Shown: positions 45,856 through 54,540 of the stretch, in pieces
How positions within the stretch are numbered: the first letter of the stretch is position 1
Layout: each line of letters begins with the position of its first letter
NCBI RefSeq assembly: GCF_025175675.1
Contig: NZ_JANIOA010000028.1
Span: forward strand, 1-62,093
Source of the DNA: Sedimenticola hydrogenitrophicus
GTDB taxonomy: Bacteria > Pseudomonadota > Gammaproteobacteria > Chromatiales > Chromatiaceae
Length of the DNA: 62,093 nucleotides
Reading direction: 5' to 3'
Made by a program: the position numbers and the translations under genes
Notes under the pieces: generated by a model
Seen by the model: only the letters and a program-made list of their open reading frames with translations
What the model was told of the DNA's origin: nothing
Database searches by the model: none

Positions 45856-46638
45856 TCAGGCCATAATAATGCCTTTTGATTTAAGATATTCTGCAGGGAT
45901 ATCTGCCTTCTTTCTGCCAGCAATCGCGAAATAATAGAGAGGCTCACCCTCGATTGATAACCTATGTCGGTAGCGTTCAATGTTATATACATCTACATAC
46001 TTGGAAAATATTATTTCCCGAATCATCTTTGAAAACTCTGTTTTATCACTGGTATCAAAAAATGTTTCCTTGATATTGAATGCTATCCACCCTTCGCTCT
46101 CAATGATGTTAAATGCCGATATAAAGGCTTTTGGCGGAATATCGCCAAATCCGAGGGCTGCAACAGTTACCATGCAGTTACATTGCCACGCGGTTATTTT
46201 CTCCCTTGAATCGTCATCAAGCCTGGTAAAATCCGTAACATAATAGTCATCATACAAACCCGGCCTGTCTCGAACAGTAGCATCGTAGGCCTCTGGAATA
46301 ATATCGACCCCTATCAACCTGGAGACGCCAAGCTTCTTAAGTTCCTCTCCCATCATGCCGTTGCCGGCACCAAAATCCAGCACACGAAGTTCAGTGAAAT
46401 TATCATCCGACTGCTTCACTGCTGATTGCAGTATGGATGTCACCTTGCCCGGAGATGTACATTTCAGACGATCATAGAATATTTGTTCATACAAGCCTTG
46501 TACTTGATAAATTTTATCGTAGTCGTGAAATCTTATTTTTCTTTGATTTTCGGCTTCCTGAAGGTAAAAAAAGACTTCGTCTTGACTCAGACTATGAGCC
46601 TTCGTCTGAGGGAACTGAATTCTATGTTGTCTCTGCAT
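45856..46638 (-). CDS. Class I SAM-dependent methyltransferase, AT-rich
   Basis: 260 residues. The AdoMet-binding motif I is VLDFGAGNGMMGEEL and an acidic motif II lies in LIGVDIIPEA. The N-terminal 60 residues are helical. AT content is far above the window average, with parts near 30 percent GC, and codon use is AT-ending, so this gene was probably acquired horizontally. The ATG at 46638 follows GGAGG with a five-base spacer, a strong start. IS remnants lie on both sides. The acceptor (protein, tRNA, natural product) is unknown. Confidence 0.85.
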   Translation of the reverse strand: MQRQHRIQFPQTKAHSLSQDEVFFYLQEAENQRKIRFHDYDKIYQVQGLYEQIFYDRLKCTSPGKVTSILQSAVKQSDDNFTELRVLDFGAGNGMMGEELKKLGVSRLIGVDIIPEAYDATVRDRPGLYDDYYVTDFTRLDDDSREKITAWQCNCMVTVAALGFGDIPPKAFISAFNIIESEGWIAFNIKETFFDTSDKTEFSKMIREIIFSKYVDVYNIERYRHRLSIEGEPLYYFAIAGRKKADIPAEYLKSKGIIMA

Positions 46639-46898
46639 CAAATCCTCCATTTGTTTGATTTTCGGCTGGCGACTAACCTTTTTGCATTTATACCGCGTGC
46701 CCTGCATGAGGCATAATTGCCTGGCGAACCAAGTCGCCCTAAATAGGGTCGCCCAATTCTATTGACTGAAGTTTAGAGCGAAGCAGCCCCTCCCGAGCTG
46801 ACATTATGTAGTTGCCCAATGAAACCGGACAGCAATATAGGTAGCAAAAATACCACCCAAAGCGAGGTGTTCGATGAATAGATAACCTCGGTCCTTAT

Positions 46899-47030
46899 CG
46901 ACCGAAGTTTAAAAATGAACCCGCTTCCCTGGTGCTGAACCGGGGATATACGGTTACAGAGGCCTGCCGGTCACTGGATGTGGATGAGACCACTCTGAGG
47001 CGCTGGGTCATGGAATACAGGACCCATGGT
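46899..47030 (+). pseudogene. IS3-family OrfA (transposase N-terminal HTH) remnant
   Basis: Translation gives RPKFKNEPASLVLNRGYTV, then TEACRSLDVDETTLRRWVME, the helix-turn-helix of an IS3 OrfA. It has no start or stop of its own and is cut after about 43 codons. The following 100 bases contain repeated GGAATAC motifs. No OrfB is seen. Confidence 0.8.
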
Positions 47031-47420
47031 AACGGAATACAGTAATGGAATACAAACGGAATGCCGGAATACCCGGACTAGCAGAGGCGGATTACCGGAA
47101 TACCGGGCACCCATCAGTTAACTACCACCGGCAATGTCGGGGGCTTATTGGGTGAGCGCCTCAAAGGCGCCACAACAGCCTGAGCCGCCCAAGGCGGCCA
47201 AATATCTTTCCGTACTCACGCCGGCGCCTTCCCGATTCCGGACCGGTAAGGGATCATTACTCTCACCAAGACACCAAGCACGGAAAGGAAAACCGATTCC
47301 TACCATTAATCTTTGCGCTCTTGGCGTCTTGGCGAGTGTTTGAATACAGGACATCATTTATTCACCCGTTATCGTAAGCACGGCACAGATCCGTAAGGAC
47401 CCAAGGGGTCAGCACCTTTT
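47031..47420. repeat. GGAATAC-rich tract and CCAAGACACCAAG repeat
   Basis: GGAATAC or near copies occur six times between 47011 and 47110. A palindromic copy of the CTCGCCAAGACGCCAAGAG family lies at 47262-47338, preceded by CGGACCGGTAAGGGATCATT, as in the copies near 9115 and 33450. No gene is supported. Confidence 0.6.
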
Positions 47421-47678
47421 CGATTAAAGGGCTCTGGCCTTTTTAACTTTAAGAGCGTACCGGTTGCTGATGCTGTAACGCGTAGAAAAAGCGCATTTCT
47501 GTCGGGCCGCGTGATCGTTCCGGTAGCCACGATGCGCGTTCCACTGTCGGATTTTTATACACGCCTCTGCCGAGCCCTTTCGCAAGTATCTGGATTTACT
47601 GAAGATGTTATTTGGGCGCGAAAATTGCCTGCCCGTCTGCAGAGATAGCGTGGCGCAAAGCGCCGAGTGAGGCAGGAA

Positions 47679-48263
47679 ATGAACATCCAGCATACGTTTC
47701 GAATCCTTGTCACGGGCTTGCTGTTGAGCCTTCCCATTCCGTCCTTTGCGAGCATCCTGTTCCAGGCGGATCTCACCGCCGACCAGGAGGTACCCACGCC
47801 GGGCGATGCGACGGCCAGCGGTAGTGCCACGCTGGTGCTCAACGACGCCATGGATCGCCTGGAGATCGCGATCCAACTGTTCGGCCTCGATCTCGACGGT
47901 CTGCAGACCGCTGACATCTCCGACAACGTGACCGCGGCACACATCCACAATGCCCCGGCCGGCACTGCCGGCGCGGTCGTGTTCGGCTTCATCAACCCGA
48001 ACAACGATACGAACAGCGATCTCGTGATCGATGCAGTAGCCGGGACGATCTTTTCCGCCTGGGATCTTGCCGAAGGCTTCAATACGACGCTGGCCGCGCA
48101 ACTGCCGAACCTGTTCGCCACCGGCTTGTACATCAACGTACATACCCCCGCCTTTCCCGCCGGGGCCATTCGTGGCCAGGTGGAGCGCGTGGCCGAACCG
48201 GCCGTACTGAGCCTGTTTGGCCTCGCCTTCGCAGTGCTCGCCTGGGTGCGCCGACGGACCTGA
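47679..48263 (+). CDS. Secreted CHRD-domain protein with an exosortase-like C-terminal tail
   Basis: 194 residues. A signal peptide (ILVTGLLLSLPIPSFA) is followed by a CHRD domain (ADLTADQEVPTPGDATASG, VTAAHIHNAPAGTAGAV, GLYINVHTPAFPAGAIRGQV). The C-terminus reads AEPAVLSLFGLAFAVLAWVR then RR, which has the shape of a PEP-CTERM signal (short motif, hydrophobic helix, Arg cluster) with AEP in place of PEP. The protein is probably exported and processed by an exosortase. The ATG at 47679 follows GAGGCAGGA; a GTG at 47667 is an alternative. The function of CHRD is not firmly known. Confidence 0.82.
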   Translation: MNIQHTFRILVTGLLLSLPIPSFASILFQADLTADQEVPTPGDATASGSATLVLNDAMDRLEIAIQLFGLDLDGLQTADISDNVTAAHIHNAPAGTAGAVVFGFINPNNDTNSDLVIDAVAGTIFSAWDLAEGFNTTLAAQLPNLFATGLYINVHTPAFPAGAIRGQVERVAEPAVLSLFGLAFAVLAWVRRRT

Positions 48264-48336
48264 GGTATCGCCACACAAATATGCGAGTGCATCGTTTGCT
48301 CCGGCTTTGGGTAGCTTATAACGATGGAGAAGTGAC

Positions 48337-48822
48337 ATGGTGAAGCCAGCAAAGAACACGATTTGTCTATGGTACGATAACGACGCTGAGGAAGCGGCGC
48401 GCTTTTACGCCAAAACCTTCCCCGATTCATCCGTCGGCGCGGTGTACCGAGCCCCGGGAGACTTTCCGTCCGGCAAGCAAGGGGATGTATTGACGGTCGA
48501 GTTTAGCGTAATGGGCATTCCCTGCCTCGGGCTCAATGGCGGACCCGCGTTCCAGCACAACGAAGCGTTCTCGTTTCAGGTGGCAACCGCTGACCAAGCC
48601 GAAACGGATCGCTACTGGAACGCGATCGTCGGCAACGGCGGCCAGGAGAGCGCGTGCGGCTGGTGCAAGGACAAATGGGGTTTATCCTGGCAGATTACGC
48701 CGATCGCCCTGTCGAAAGCGATCACCGATCCCGATGCTGCTGCGGCCAAGCGCGCGTTCGATGCGATGATGCAGATGACAAGGATCGACATCGCTGCAAT
48801 CGAGGCGGCGCGCCGCGGTTGA
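48337..48822 (+). CDS. VOC-family protein, PhnB-like
   Basis: 161 residues with the PhnB/3-demethylubiquinone-methyltransferase-like VOC pattern: NTICLWYDNDAEEAARFYAK at the start, then FQHNEAFSFQVATADQAETD and ESACGWCKDKWGLSWQITP. Most members are uncharacterised. GGAG lies seven bases before the ATG. It ends next to a perfect hairpin shared with the convergent SDR gene. Confidence 0.88.
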   Translation: MVKPAKNTICLWYDNDAEEAARFYAKTFPDSSVGAVYRAPGDFPSGKQGDVLTVEFSVMGIPCLGLNGGPAFQHNEAFSFQVATADQAETDRYWNAIVGNGGQESACGWCKDKWGLSWQITPIALSKAITDPDAAAAKRAFDAMMQMTRIDIAAIEAARRG

Positions 48823-48837
48823 GGTTGGATCTACTGC

Positions 48838-48871
48838 ACCAATGGGGTCCATATCAATGGACCCCATTGGT
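48838..48871. terminator. Perfect 15-bp hairpin between convergent genes
   Basis: ACCAATGGGGTCCAT (48838-48852) and ATGGACCCCATTGGT (48857-48871) are perfect complements with a four-base loop. It sits between the VOC stop (48822) and the SDR stop (48907, opposite strand). There is no long T tract on either side, so a bidirectional terminator is likely but not certain. Confidence 0.7.
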
Positions 48872-48906
48872 CTCTCGTGCGAGCGGGCTGGCGGGAGGAC
48901 GGGAAT

Positions 48907-49698
48907 TCACCAGGGGAGTTCTTCACCGCGGTAATCCAGGAATTTCCCCGAATCCTTGGGCGTCAACCCGCGCACCACGCCAATGATCTCGGCGATGGTT
49001 TCGCTCGGGATTTGCGGCGCCTGCGGGCCACCCATGTCGGTGCGGACCCAGCCCGGACTTATCACGACGCAGATGAATCCCTCGGGCCGGAGCTCCGCGG
49101 CCAGCGTCCGGGTGAACATGTTGAGGGCGGCCTTGCTCTCCCGATAACCGTACGCCGCCCCCCGCGTGTTGCGCGTGAGGCTGGCGAGATCGCTGGTGAT
49201 GTTGACAATGGTCCTGCCATCGCCGCGGCGAAGCGACGGTAGCAGCGCCTGGGTCACGCGCATCGGCCCCAGCGTATTGACTTGAAAATAGCGGTCGAGC
49301 GCGTCGGCATCGACTTCTTCGAGCCGGTACAGCCAACTGCCAATGCCCGCGTTGTTGATCAGGATGTCCACCGGCAGATCGCCGATCCGCTCCCTGAATT
49401 GTTTCACGGACGCGCTATCGGCTACGTCCAGCTGCTCGATCCTGACCCCCAGCTTGCGCAGATCTTCGGCCGCTTCGGGTTGCCGCACGGTTGCGATGAC
49501 GGTGGCGCCGGCCGCCGCGAATTGGCGCGAGAATTCCAGGCCGAGCCCGCGATTGGCACCGGTAATGACCACGGTCGGTTGGGGATGTTTCGCTTCCGCG
49601 ACGGGTTGGTCTGCCTCCTCCGCGGCAATCGGAGCACCGACCGGGAAGAAACAGGCAATCAAAACCGCGATAATAGACAGTCGCCGGACCTGGCACAT
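48907..49698 (-). CDS. Short-chain dehydrogenase/reductase with an N-terminal signal sequence
   Basis: 263 residues. A leading hydrophobic stretch (LSIIAVLIACFFPVGAPIAA) looks like a signal peptide and is followed by an SDR domain with TGANRGLG (46-53), NNAG, Ser in NITSDLAS and the catalytic Tyr-Lys in YGYRESKAALN. Most SDRs are cytoplasmic, so the signal is odd; it might be exported or membrane-tethered. The ATG at 49698 follows AAGGA at nine bases. It is divergent from a Tat-exported flavoprotein (130 bases between starts), suggesting a shared periplasmic pathway. Confidence 0.85.
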   Translation of the reverse strand: MCQVRRLSIIAVLIACFFPVGAPIAAEEADQPVAEAKHPQPTVVITGANRGLGLEFSRQFAAAGATVIATVRQPEAAEDLRKLGVRIEQLDVADSASVKQFRERIGDLPVDILINNAGIGSWLYRLEEVDADALDRYFQVNTLGPMRVTQALLPSLRRGDGRTIVNITSDLASLTRNTRGAAYGYRESKAALNMFTRTLAAELRPEGFICVVISPGWVRTDMGGPQAPQIPSETIAEIIGVVRGLTPKDSGKFLDYRGEELPW

Positions 49699-49827
49699 AC
49701 AATGTATCCTTTTGGGCTGCGTAAGGCATCGCCTCGAAAGCGATGCCGCAATACGGGTTGCCGAGCATTTTGCCTCCGTTGCTTGCACGGTACAACCGGG
49801 TACGACGGTCATCCGGGTGATTGTTGA

Positions 49828-51207
49828 ATGAAGTCTTTACCCTCATCGCGCAGGGATTTTCTCAAGACAGTCGCGGGACTCGCGGTATCGGGCAAATCGC
49901 TCGCACGAACCCACGGGCCGCTTCAGCGGCCGGTATTGATTGTGGGAGGCGGTCTGGCCGGGCTCGCGGTGCTCGATGCGCTGAAGGCCGCTGGCCGGCA
50001 AGCGGTACTTTTCGAGGCATCGCCGCGCGTCGGGGGACGCATCCTGACCATACGTGACGGATTGGAGCCGGGGCTTCGCGCCGAAGCCGGCGGCGAACAG
50101 GTCATGCGAAGCCACCAACGCGTGCGTCGGCTCGCCGGCGACTTGCGAATCCCGCTGATCGACTACCCGTTCCTCCAAGGGGATCTCGTATTCCGCCACC
50201 GCGGCCGCATGGTCCGTTTCCGTCTTCCGTCCGACCTCCCCGCCGATTTGACCGAGGGCCTGTCACCGCTGGAAAAAACCCGGTGGCCGTTCCGCCTGCA
50301 CCTGGCGTATACCGAAAATGCCGACCCGGTGGCCGATGACGATCCCCGAAGCGCCCTGCAGTGGCTCCGGGATCTCGGGATTTCGCGACGCGGGGAAACG
50401 TTCGTTCGGGCCTTCGCCGCGGTTGACCCGGAGCAAACCAGCGCCGCGCACTTCCAGCGCATCGTGCGCCGTGAGGCCGCCGGAGGAAACTCGCAGGTGC
50501 TGGCGGGCGGCAGCGATCGCCTGACCGAGGCATTGGCCGCACGACATGCGCAATCGATCCGACGCAACACGCCAATCAGGACCGTGATGATCGGCGAGAA
50601 CACAGCGACGCTCCTGGATGCCGGTGGCGTGGCCCACGTTGCCGATCAGGTCGTGCTGGCGCTGCCGCTCGGGCCGTTACTGAGCCTGGACTACCGGCCG
50701 GGGCGACCACGGTGGCTGTCGCGCTGGGGTGACGCGCGGGTCATCGCGCATGAATTGAAGGTGCACGCGCAAGTGGATGCCCAGGAGTTCGCGGCGCTTG
50801 GAATCCGCCAGCACATCATGGGGTTCGGATTTCCGAGAATGACGTGGCTACTTCCGGAGCGAGCCACGAACGGTAAAGCGGTGCTCAACGCCACGGCGGT
50901 CAACCGGCAACTTCCGTTGCTCCAGGAGGCGCGGTTTCGCGGTGTCCAGGCAATGGACCGGCTGCTAAGGCAGCAACTTCCCCTGCTGCGCACCGTAGAG
51001 GTAACGACACGCGGGGAAGACTGGGTGACCAATCCGCTGATCGGCGGGGCTTACACCTATGTTCCCGCAGGATCACGGGGTTCGCCGCCGGTGCTGCGTG
51101 AGGGCCCACTGGTTCTCGCGGGATCGGACTACTCCGATTATTCTGGTTGGATGGAGGGCGCCCTGCAATCCGCTGAAGCGGCTGTCACCGAGATCCTCCG
51201 GTCGTAG
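49828..51207 (+). CDS. Tat-exported FAD-dependent amine-oxidase-like protein
   Basis: 459 residues. The N-terminus SRRDFLKTVAGLAV is a twin-arginine signal, so the folded, FAD-loaded protein should be exported to the periplasm. The dinucleotide-binding motif VLIVGGGLAGLAVLDALKA is followed by the flavin amine oxidase second motif (RVGGRILTIRD). The C-terminal VLAGSDYSDYSGWMEGALQSAE matches the GWMEGA end of monoamine-oxidase-like enzymes. Substrate unknown. It may work with the divergent SDR. Confidence 0.88.
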   Translation: MKSLPSSRRDFLKTVAGLAVSGKSLARTHGPLQRPVLIVGGGLAGLAVLDALKAAGRQAVLFEASPRVGGRILTIRDGLEPGLRAEAGGEQVMRSHQRVRRLAGDLRIPLIDYPFLQGDLVFRHRGRMVRFRLPSDLPADLTEGLSPLEKTRWPFRLHLAYTENADPVADDDPRSALQWLRDLGISRRGETFVRAFAAVDPEQTSAAHFQRIVRREAAGGNSQVLAGGSDRLTEALAARHAQSIRRNTPIRTVMIGENTATLLDAGGVAHVADQVVLALPLGPLLSLDYRPGRPRWLSRWGDARVIAHELKVHAQVDAQEFAALGIRQHIMGFGFPRMTWLLPERATNGKAVLNATAVNRQLPLLQEARFRGVQAMDRLLRQQLPLLRTVEVTTRGEDWVTNPLIGGAYTYVPAGSRGSPPVLREGPLVLAGSDYSDYSGWMEGALQSAEAAVTEILRS

Positions 51208-51261
51208 TTCATCGGGCATATCGAGTGGCCAGGGCACGGGAGAGCTGCCCACGCTCCCTGG

Positions 51262-51927
51262 CTAATGGCCATCGATGTAGTTTTTGGCGCCAAAGGTGCG
51301 GATCAAATTGGGATAGTTGGCCATCAACCCTGTCATTAGCATTCCGTTCACCATCGCTTCCGATAACATGATCAACGGCAGGAACACCAGGTATTCATGC
51401 GTGAGTTTCTGCAGGGAATAGACATCGGCCAACGAGTACAACAAAACCGTCGCAAGCACCATCGCCGCCACCGACAGGCCAGCCCCCAGAAAAACAGTGC
51501 CCAACAGGTACACGAAGAAGTTTTTTGGCAGCAGTCGCCGGATCAGCAAATGGTGCCCATAGCTCACCAACACGGGAATCAGGATCATCAGCAGCCCCCT
51601 GACCGGGAAATCATCCCATCCCAGATGTCCGACCAATACCATCGCCAGCAGCGCCAGACTCATGGCAACCACCGCCAGCGCCCAGCCGAACATCAAGGCC
51701 ACCAGTGTCGCCCCCAAAATATGAATGCTCAATCCCGGGGAGATGCCCGCCCGCATCTGCCAGAGTCCGATCAGTAGCACCGTTGCGCCCAGAAACAGGT
51801 GTTGCAACAGCCGTTGCGAGAGGAGCTTACGCCAGGGTGCGGCCCACATGGCCAACAACAGTCCGATGCCGTAGAGCAGCAGACATAACCACCATCCCCA
51901 ACCGCTGTTCAGTCCCACACCTAGCAT
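51262..51927 (-). CDS. Energy-coupling-factor transporter permease, CbiM-like
   Basis: 221 residues with about six helices. The core SIHILGATLVALMFGWALAV, DFPVRGLLMILIPVLVSYGH and LSEAMVNGMLMTGLMANYPN resembles CbiM/NikM-like substrate-specific components used for cobalt or nickel. No ATPase or CbiQ partner is adjacent, and the metal-binding N-terminal MHIPDG motif typical of CbiM is not present, so the substrate is open. Confidence 0.82.
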   Translation of the reverse strand: MLGVGLNSGWGWWLCLLLYGIGLLLAMWAAPWRKLLSQRLLQHLFLGATVLLIGLWQMRAGISPGLSIHILGATLVALMFGWALAVVAMSLALLAMVLVGHLGWDDFPVRGLLMILIPVLVSYGHHLLIRRLLPKNFFVYLLGTVFLGAGLSVAAMVLATVLLYSLADVYSLQKLTHEYLVFLPLIMLSEAMVNGMLMTGLMANYPNLIRTFGAKNYIDGH

Positions 51928-52067
51928 GCGGATAATCCTTTAGCATGGCCGCTTTTACACAACCCCGGGCACCCATAATTCGCTACTAACGAAATGGCGA
52001 GGGTCTTACATAGTATAAACCAGCCGAAATCTTTCGCTATCTGCGCCTACTACAATTTTTTACAGCT

Positions 52068-52217
52068 CTAGGGCCAAATCATCTTGGTATTGTCGGGATA
52101 GGTCTCTCCCCTATCGAGTACATAGGAGATGGGAATGGCTTTGAATGCTTTCGGGAGTGCGCGCATGGACTGCGGGTCAAATGGCGCCTGTTTGCGATAA
52201 AGGGCATTGGGGTCCAT
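52068..52217 (-). CDS. Possible small protein or gene fragment (49 aa)
   Basis: From the ATG at 52217: MDPNALYRKQAPFDPQSMRA, ending TYPDNTKMIWP. The frame also continues to a TTG at 52286. It is Pro-rich and has no motif I can place. It looks like the C-terminal part of a larger protein, or a small hypothetical. It lies between the CbiM-like gene and the GGDEF gene. Confidence 0.35.
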   Translation of the reverse strand: MDPNALYRKQAPFDPQSMRALPKAFKAIPISYVLDRGETYPDNTKMIWP

Positions 52218-52348
52218 CCAAATTAAATTGTGGGTGTCGCGGTTTTTGCGGTTTTTTTGCGTGAAAGAAAATCGAGGAGGCGCCAATCAAGGTGATGCAG
52301 GTCAGTGGTCAGTACCTTGAGTCGAAGACATCAGTCGATGGCGTGGCT

Positions 52349-53686
52349 CTAATCATATATTCGGTAGCAGTTTCTGCCAGATTCTTTGGCTTGATACATG
52401 GCGGTATCGGCCTTTTTTATACAGCTTTCCATATCCTGATCATCTGGAGACACCAGGGAAATGCCTATACTTACGCCCATCTTATACTGAGAGCCTTTCA
52501 GAACGAAAGGCTGCCAAATGGCAGCAATTATTTTTTCCGCCATCTTGCAGACGACCTCTTCGGAGGCAACATCTACAAGGATGATGCTGAACTCATCGCC
52601 GCCAAGGCGGGCTACTGTATCTGTCGCGCGGATGCATTGCAGAAGACGATTGCCCACCTCAACAAGGGCCTGATCACCCCACTCATGACCCAGTTCATCA
52701 TTGATCAGTTTGAAGTGGTCAAGATCCAGCATCAACACGGCCATAAGACTATTATTGCGATGTACCTGTGCCATCGCCTGTTGCAGGCGGTCATAAAACA
52801 GTGCCCGGTTGGGTAGTCTTGTAAGATGGTCATGGTAGGCCATGTTATTGATTATTTCTTCTGCCTGCTTGCGTTCCGTGATGTCGAGATGTAACCCGAC
52901 ATAGTGGGTGATGACATCATCATCGTCTTTGACGGCGGTGATCGTAAGCCACTTGGGATATATCTCACCATTCTTACGTCGGTCCCATATCTCTCCCTGC
53001 CATTTTCCAGTGCGATTGAGGGTCTCCCACATCTCACGATAAAAATCCGCATCGTGACGACCTGATTTAAGCAGATTCGGTGTTTGGCCAACGACTTCCT
53101 CTGATGTGTAACCAGTAGTGTTCGTGAAAGCGCGGTTGATCTTCAGGATCACACTATTCGCATCGGTGATCACCATGCTTTCCTGAGATTCAAACGCAGC
53201 TGTAGTGATGCGAAGTTCGTTCTCGACCAGCTTACGTTCAGTGATGTCATGAATGATCGAAAAAAACAGGCTCTTGCCCTTGTCGATCACAGTTGAAATA
53301 TGTGCTTCTACCGTACGAACGGATCCATTGGCCAGACGGTGTTCAAAGGTAAATATATTCTGTTCCCCAGTAATTGCTCTCTTTCTTATTGGATGGATTT
53401 CCGACTCTTGTTGTGCATTGATCCGGCTTACGCTCATACCACGCAAGCTCTCCAATGGGTAACCATAAAATTGCGCTGCTGCAGGATTGGCATCAACGAT
53501 GATGCCGGATTGGTAATCAATCAATAACATGACATCATGATGTAGTTCGAACAATTGGCGAAAATAGGCTTCGCTTTCCAGCAAGGCCTGATAACTTAAC
53601 TTATGCTGTTCAGAGTCCGCCACCGCATCATACTCCGTGGTAATTTTATCGGCACAAATATTAAAGGGGTCTATGAAGAATGGCAC
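52349..53686 (-). CDS. PAS-PAS diguanylate cyclase (GGDEF)
   Basis: 445 residues. Two PAS domains (about 35-155 and 160-280, each ending in an ITERK stretch) precede a GGDEF domain with the active site RLGGDEFSIIL, so it should make c-di-GMP in response to a sensed signal. No transmembrane segment is visible, so it is probably cytoplasmic. The annotated first codon is a GTG that lies inside the inverted repeat of an insertion element (53678-53769), so the original start was probably lost or lies downstream; a GTG at 53623 with GGAG nine bases before it is an alternative that keeps both PAS domains. Confidence 0.85.
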   Translation of the reverse strand: MPFFIDPFNICADKITTEYDAVADSEQHKLSYQALLESEAYFRQLFELHHDVMLLIDYQSGIIVDANPAAAQFYGYPLESLRGMSVSRINAQQESEIHPIRKRAITGEQNIFTFEHRLANGSVRTVEAHISTVIDKGKSLFFSIIHDITERKLVENELRITTAAFESQESMVITDANSVILKINRAFTNTTGYTSEEVVGQTPNLLKSGRHDADFYREMWETLNRTGKWQGEIWDRRKNGEIYPKWLTITAVKDDDDVITHYVGLHLDITERKQAEEIINNMAYHDHLTRLPNRALFYDRLQQAMAQVHRNNSLMAVLMLDLDHFKLINDELGHEWGDQALVEVGNRLLQCIRATDTVARLGGDEFSIILVDVASEEVVCKMAEKIIAAIWQPFVLKGSQYKMGVSIGISLVSPDDQDMESCIKKADTAMYQAKESGRNCYRIYD

Positions 53687-53780
53687 TTACTTAAATCGAA
53701 TCGCAGGATTTTCGTCATTCCGGCATGCGCCGGAATGACGGTGGTTCCTAGCTTAAGTAAGTGCCATTCGGGTCTATGAA
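53667..53780. mobile_element. TIR element copy B with perfect 11-bp target duplication
   Basis: Element 53678-53769 (92 bp) has perfect 17-bp ends GAATGGCACTTACTTAA and TTAAGTAAGTGCCATTC. It is bracketed by GGGTCTATGAA at 53667-53677 and 53770-53780. The interior is a single REP-like hairpin, GTCATTCCGGCATGCGCCGG. It interrupts a RAYT gene remnant and provides the 5' end of the GGDEF gene. Confidence 0.92.
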
Positions 53781-53961
53781 TATGATTGGTCATCAAGCAC
53801 CACGCATACAGCTTTACACCCAGTTCTATCTTCCGCTCTCTTAAGTATTCCAAATAGAATTGGTAATCCCGGTTCACTAGTTATACCGCATTTCGATTAT
53901 GCCCTCTCAGTACAATATGATGCGGGCAATTCGGCATCAATACTCTTGCCTTCCTTGGCAT
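53771..53961 (-). pseudogene. REP-associated tyrosine transposase (RAYT/IS200-like) remnant
   Basis: From ATG 53961 (after ACGGAGG) the frame reads MPRKARVLMPNCPHHIVLRG, then stops at GTATAA. In a second frame it resumes with NRDYQFYLEYLRERKIELG and LYAWCLMTNHIHR, the HxH region of RAYT proteins, and then hits the insertion element at 53770. It is thus frameshifted and truncated before the catalytic Tyr. RAYT enzymes mobilise REP hairpins such as those inside the nearby elements. Confidence 0.85.
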
Positions 53962-53990
53962 AGCAACCTCCGTAATGCTTTAGAAAAATA

Positions 53991-54198
53991 AATGCGTCCC
54001 GAATGGCACTGACTTAAGCTCAAATGTAGGGTGGGTTAGCGTTTTTTGCGTAACCCACCAGGCGTTGCGCAGCAACACAACCCGTTTGTTTAAGGTGTGC
54101 CTGACGGCACGGCTGGTGGGTTACGGCGCAAACAACGCGCCTAACCCACCCTACATTGGATACGAATACGCTTAAGTCAGTGCCATTCAATGCGTCCC
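53991..54198. mobile_element. TIR element copy C with perfect 10-bp target duplication
   Basis: Element 54001-54188 (188 bp) has perfect 19-bp ends GAATGGCACTGACTTAAGC and GCTTAAGTCAGTGCCATTC. It is bracketed by AATGCGTCCC at 53991-54000 and 54189-54198. The interior is a different repeat, GTAGGGTGGGTTAGCG to CGCCTAACCCACCCTAC. Confidence 0.93.
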
Positions 54199-54540
54199 CA
54201 TTTTCCCGGGACAACCGTGTCCCACGATGCTCTGGATTCGGTCTTTACGATACGCAAAGTATAGATGGCCACATGGGGATGACAGACTCCTCCGGCTGGG
54301 GGTGCGGCCCTGGTGCTCCAGGCACCGTGCCAATGAGGTAAGACGTCAATTTCTGACGATGGAGATTAAAGGGAGATGTTCGGTAGCATGACGTGTCAGC
54401 GGACAGCGATGCCGAGAGTGCGGTTCAAGACACGCGCCCTTATGTCTGCCTCAACCCGCTTACCCGCCCGGCATTTCGGCTTTCGCCAGAATGCGCCTTT
54501 CCGTGGTTGATGTTCGCTGTGTCGGGAACCGGCTGCCAAA
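54199..54540. other. Gene-free interval
   Basis: About 340 bases between an insertion element and the DUF3050 gene. Reading frames here have no recognisable product, and I see no clear promoter or hairpin. Confidence 0.5.
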
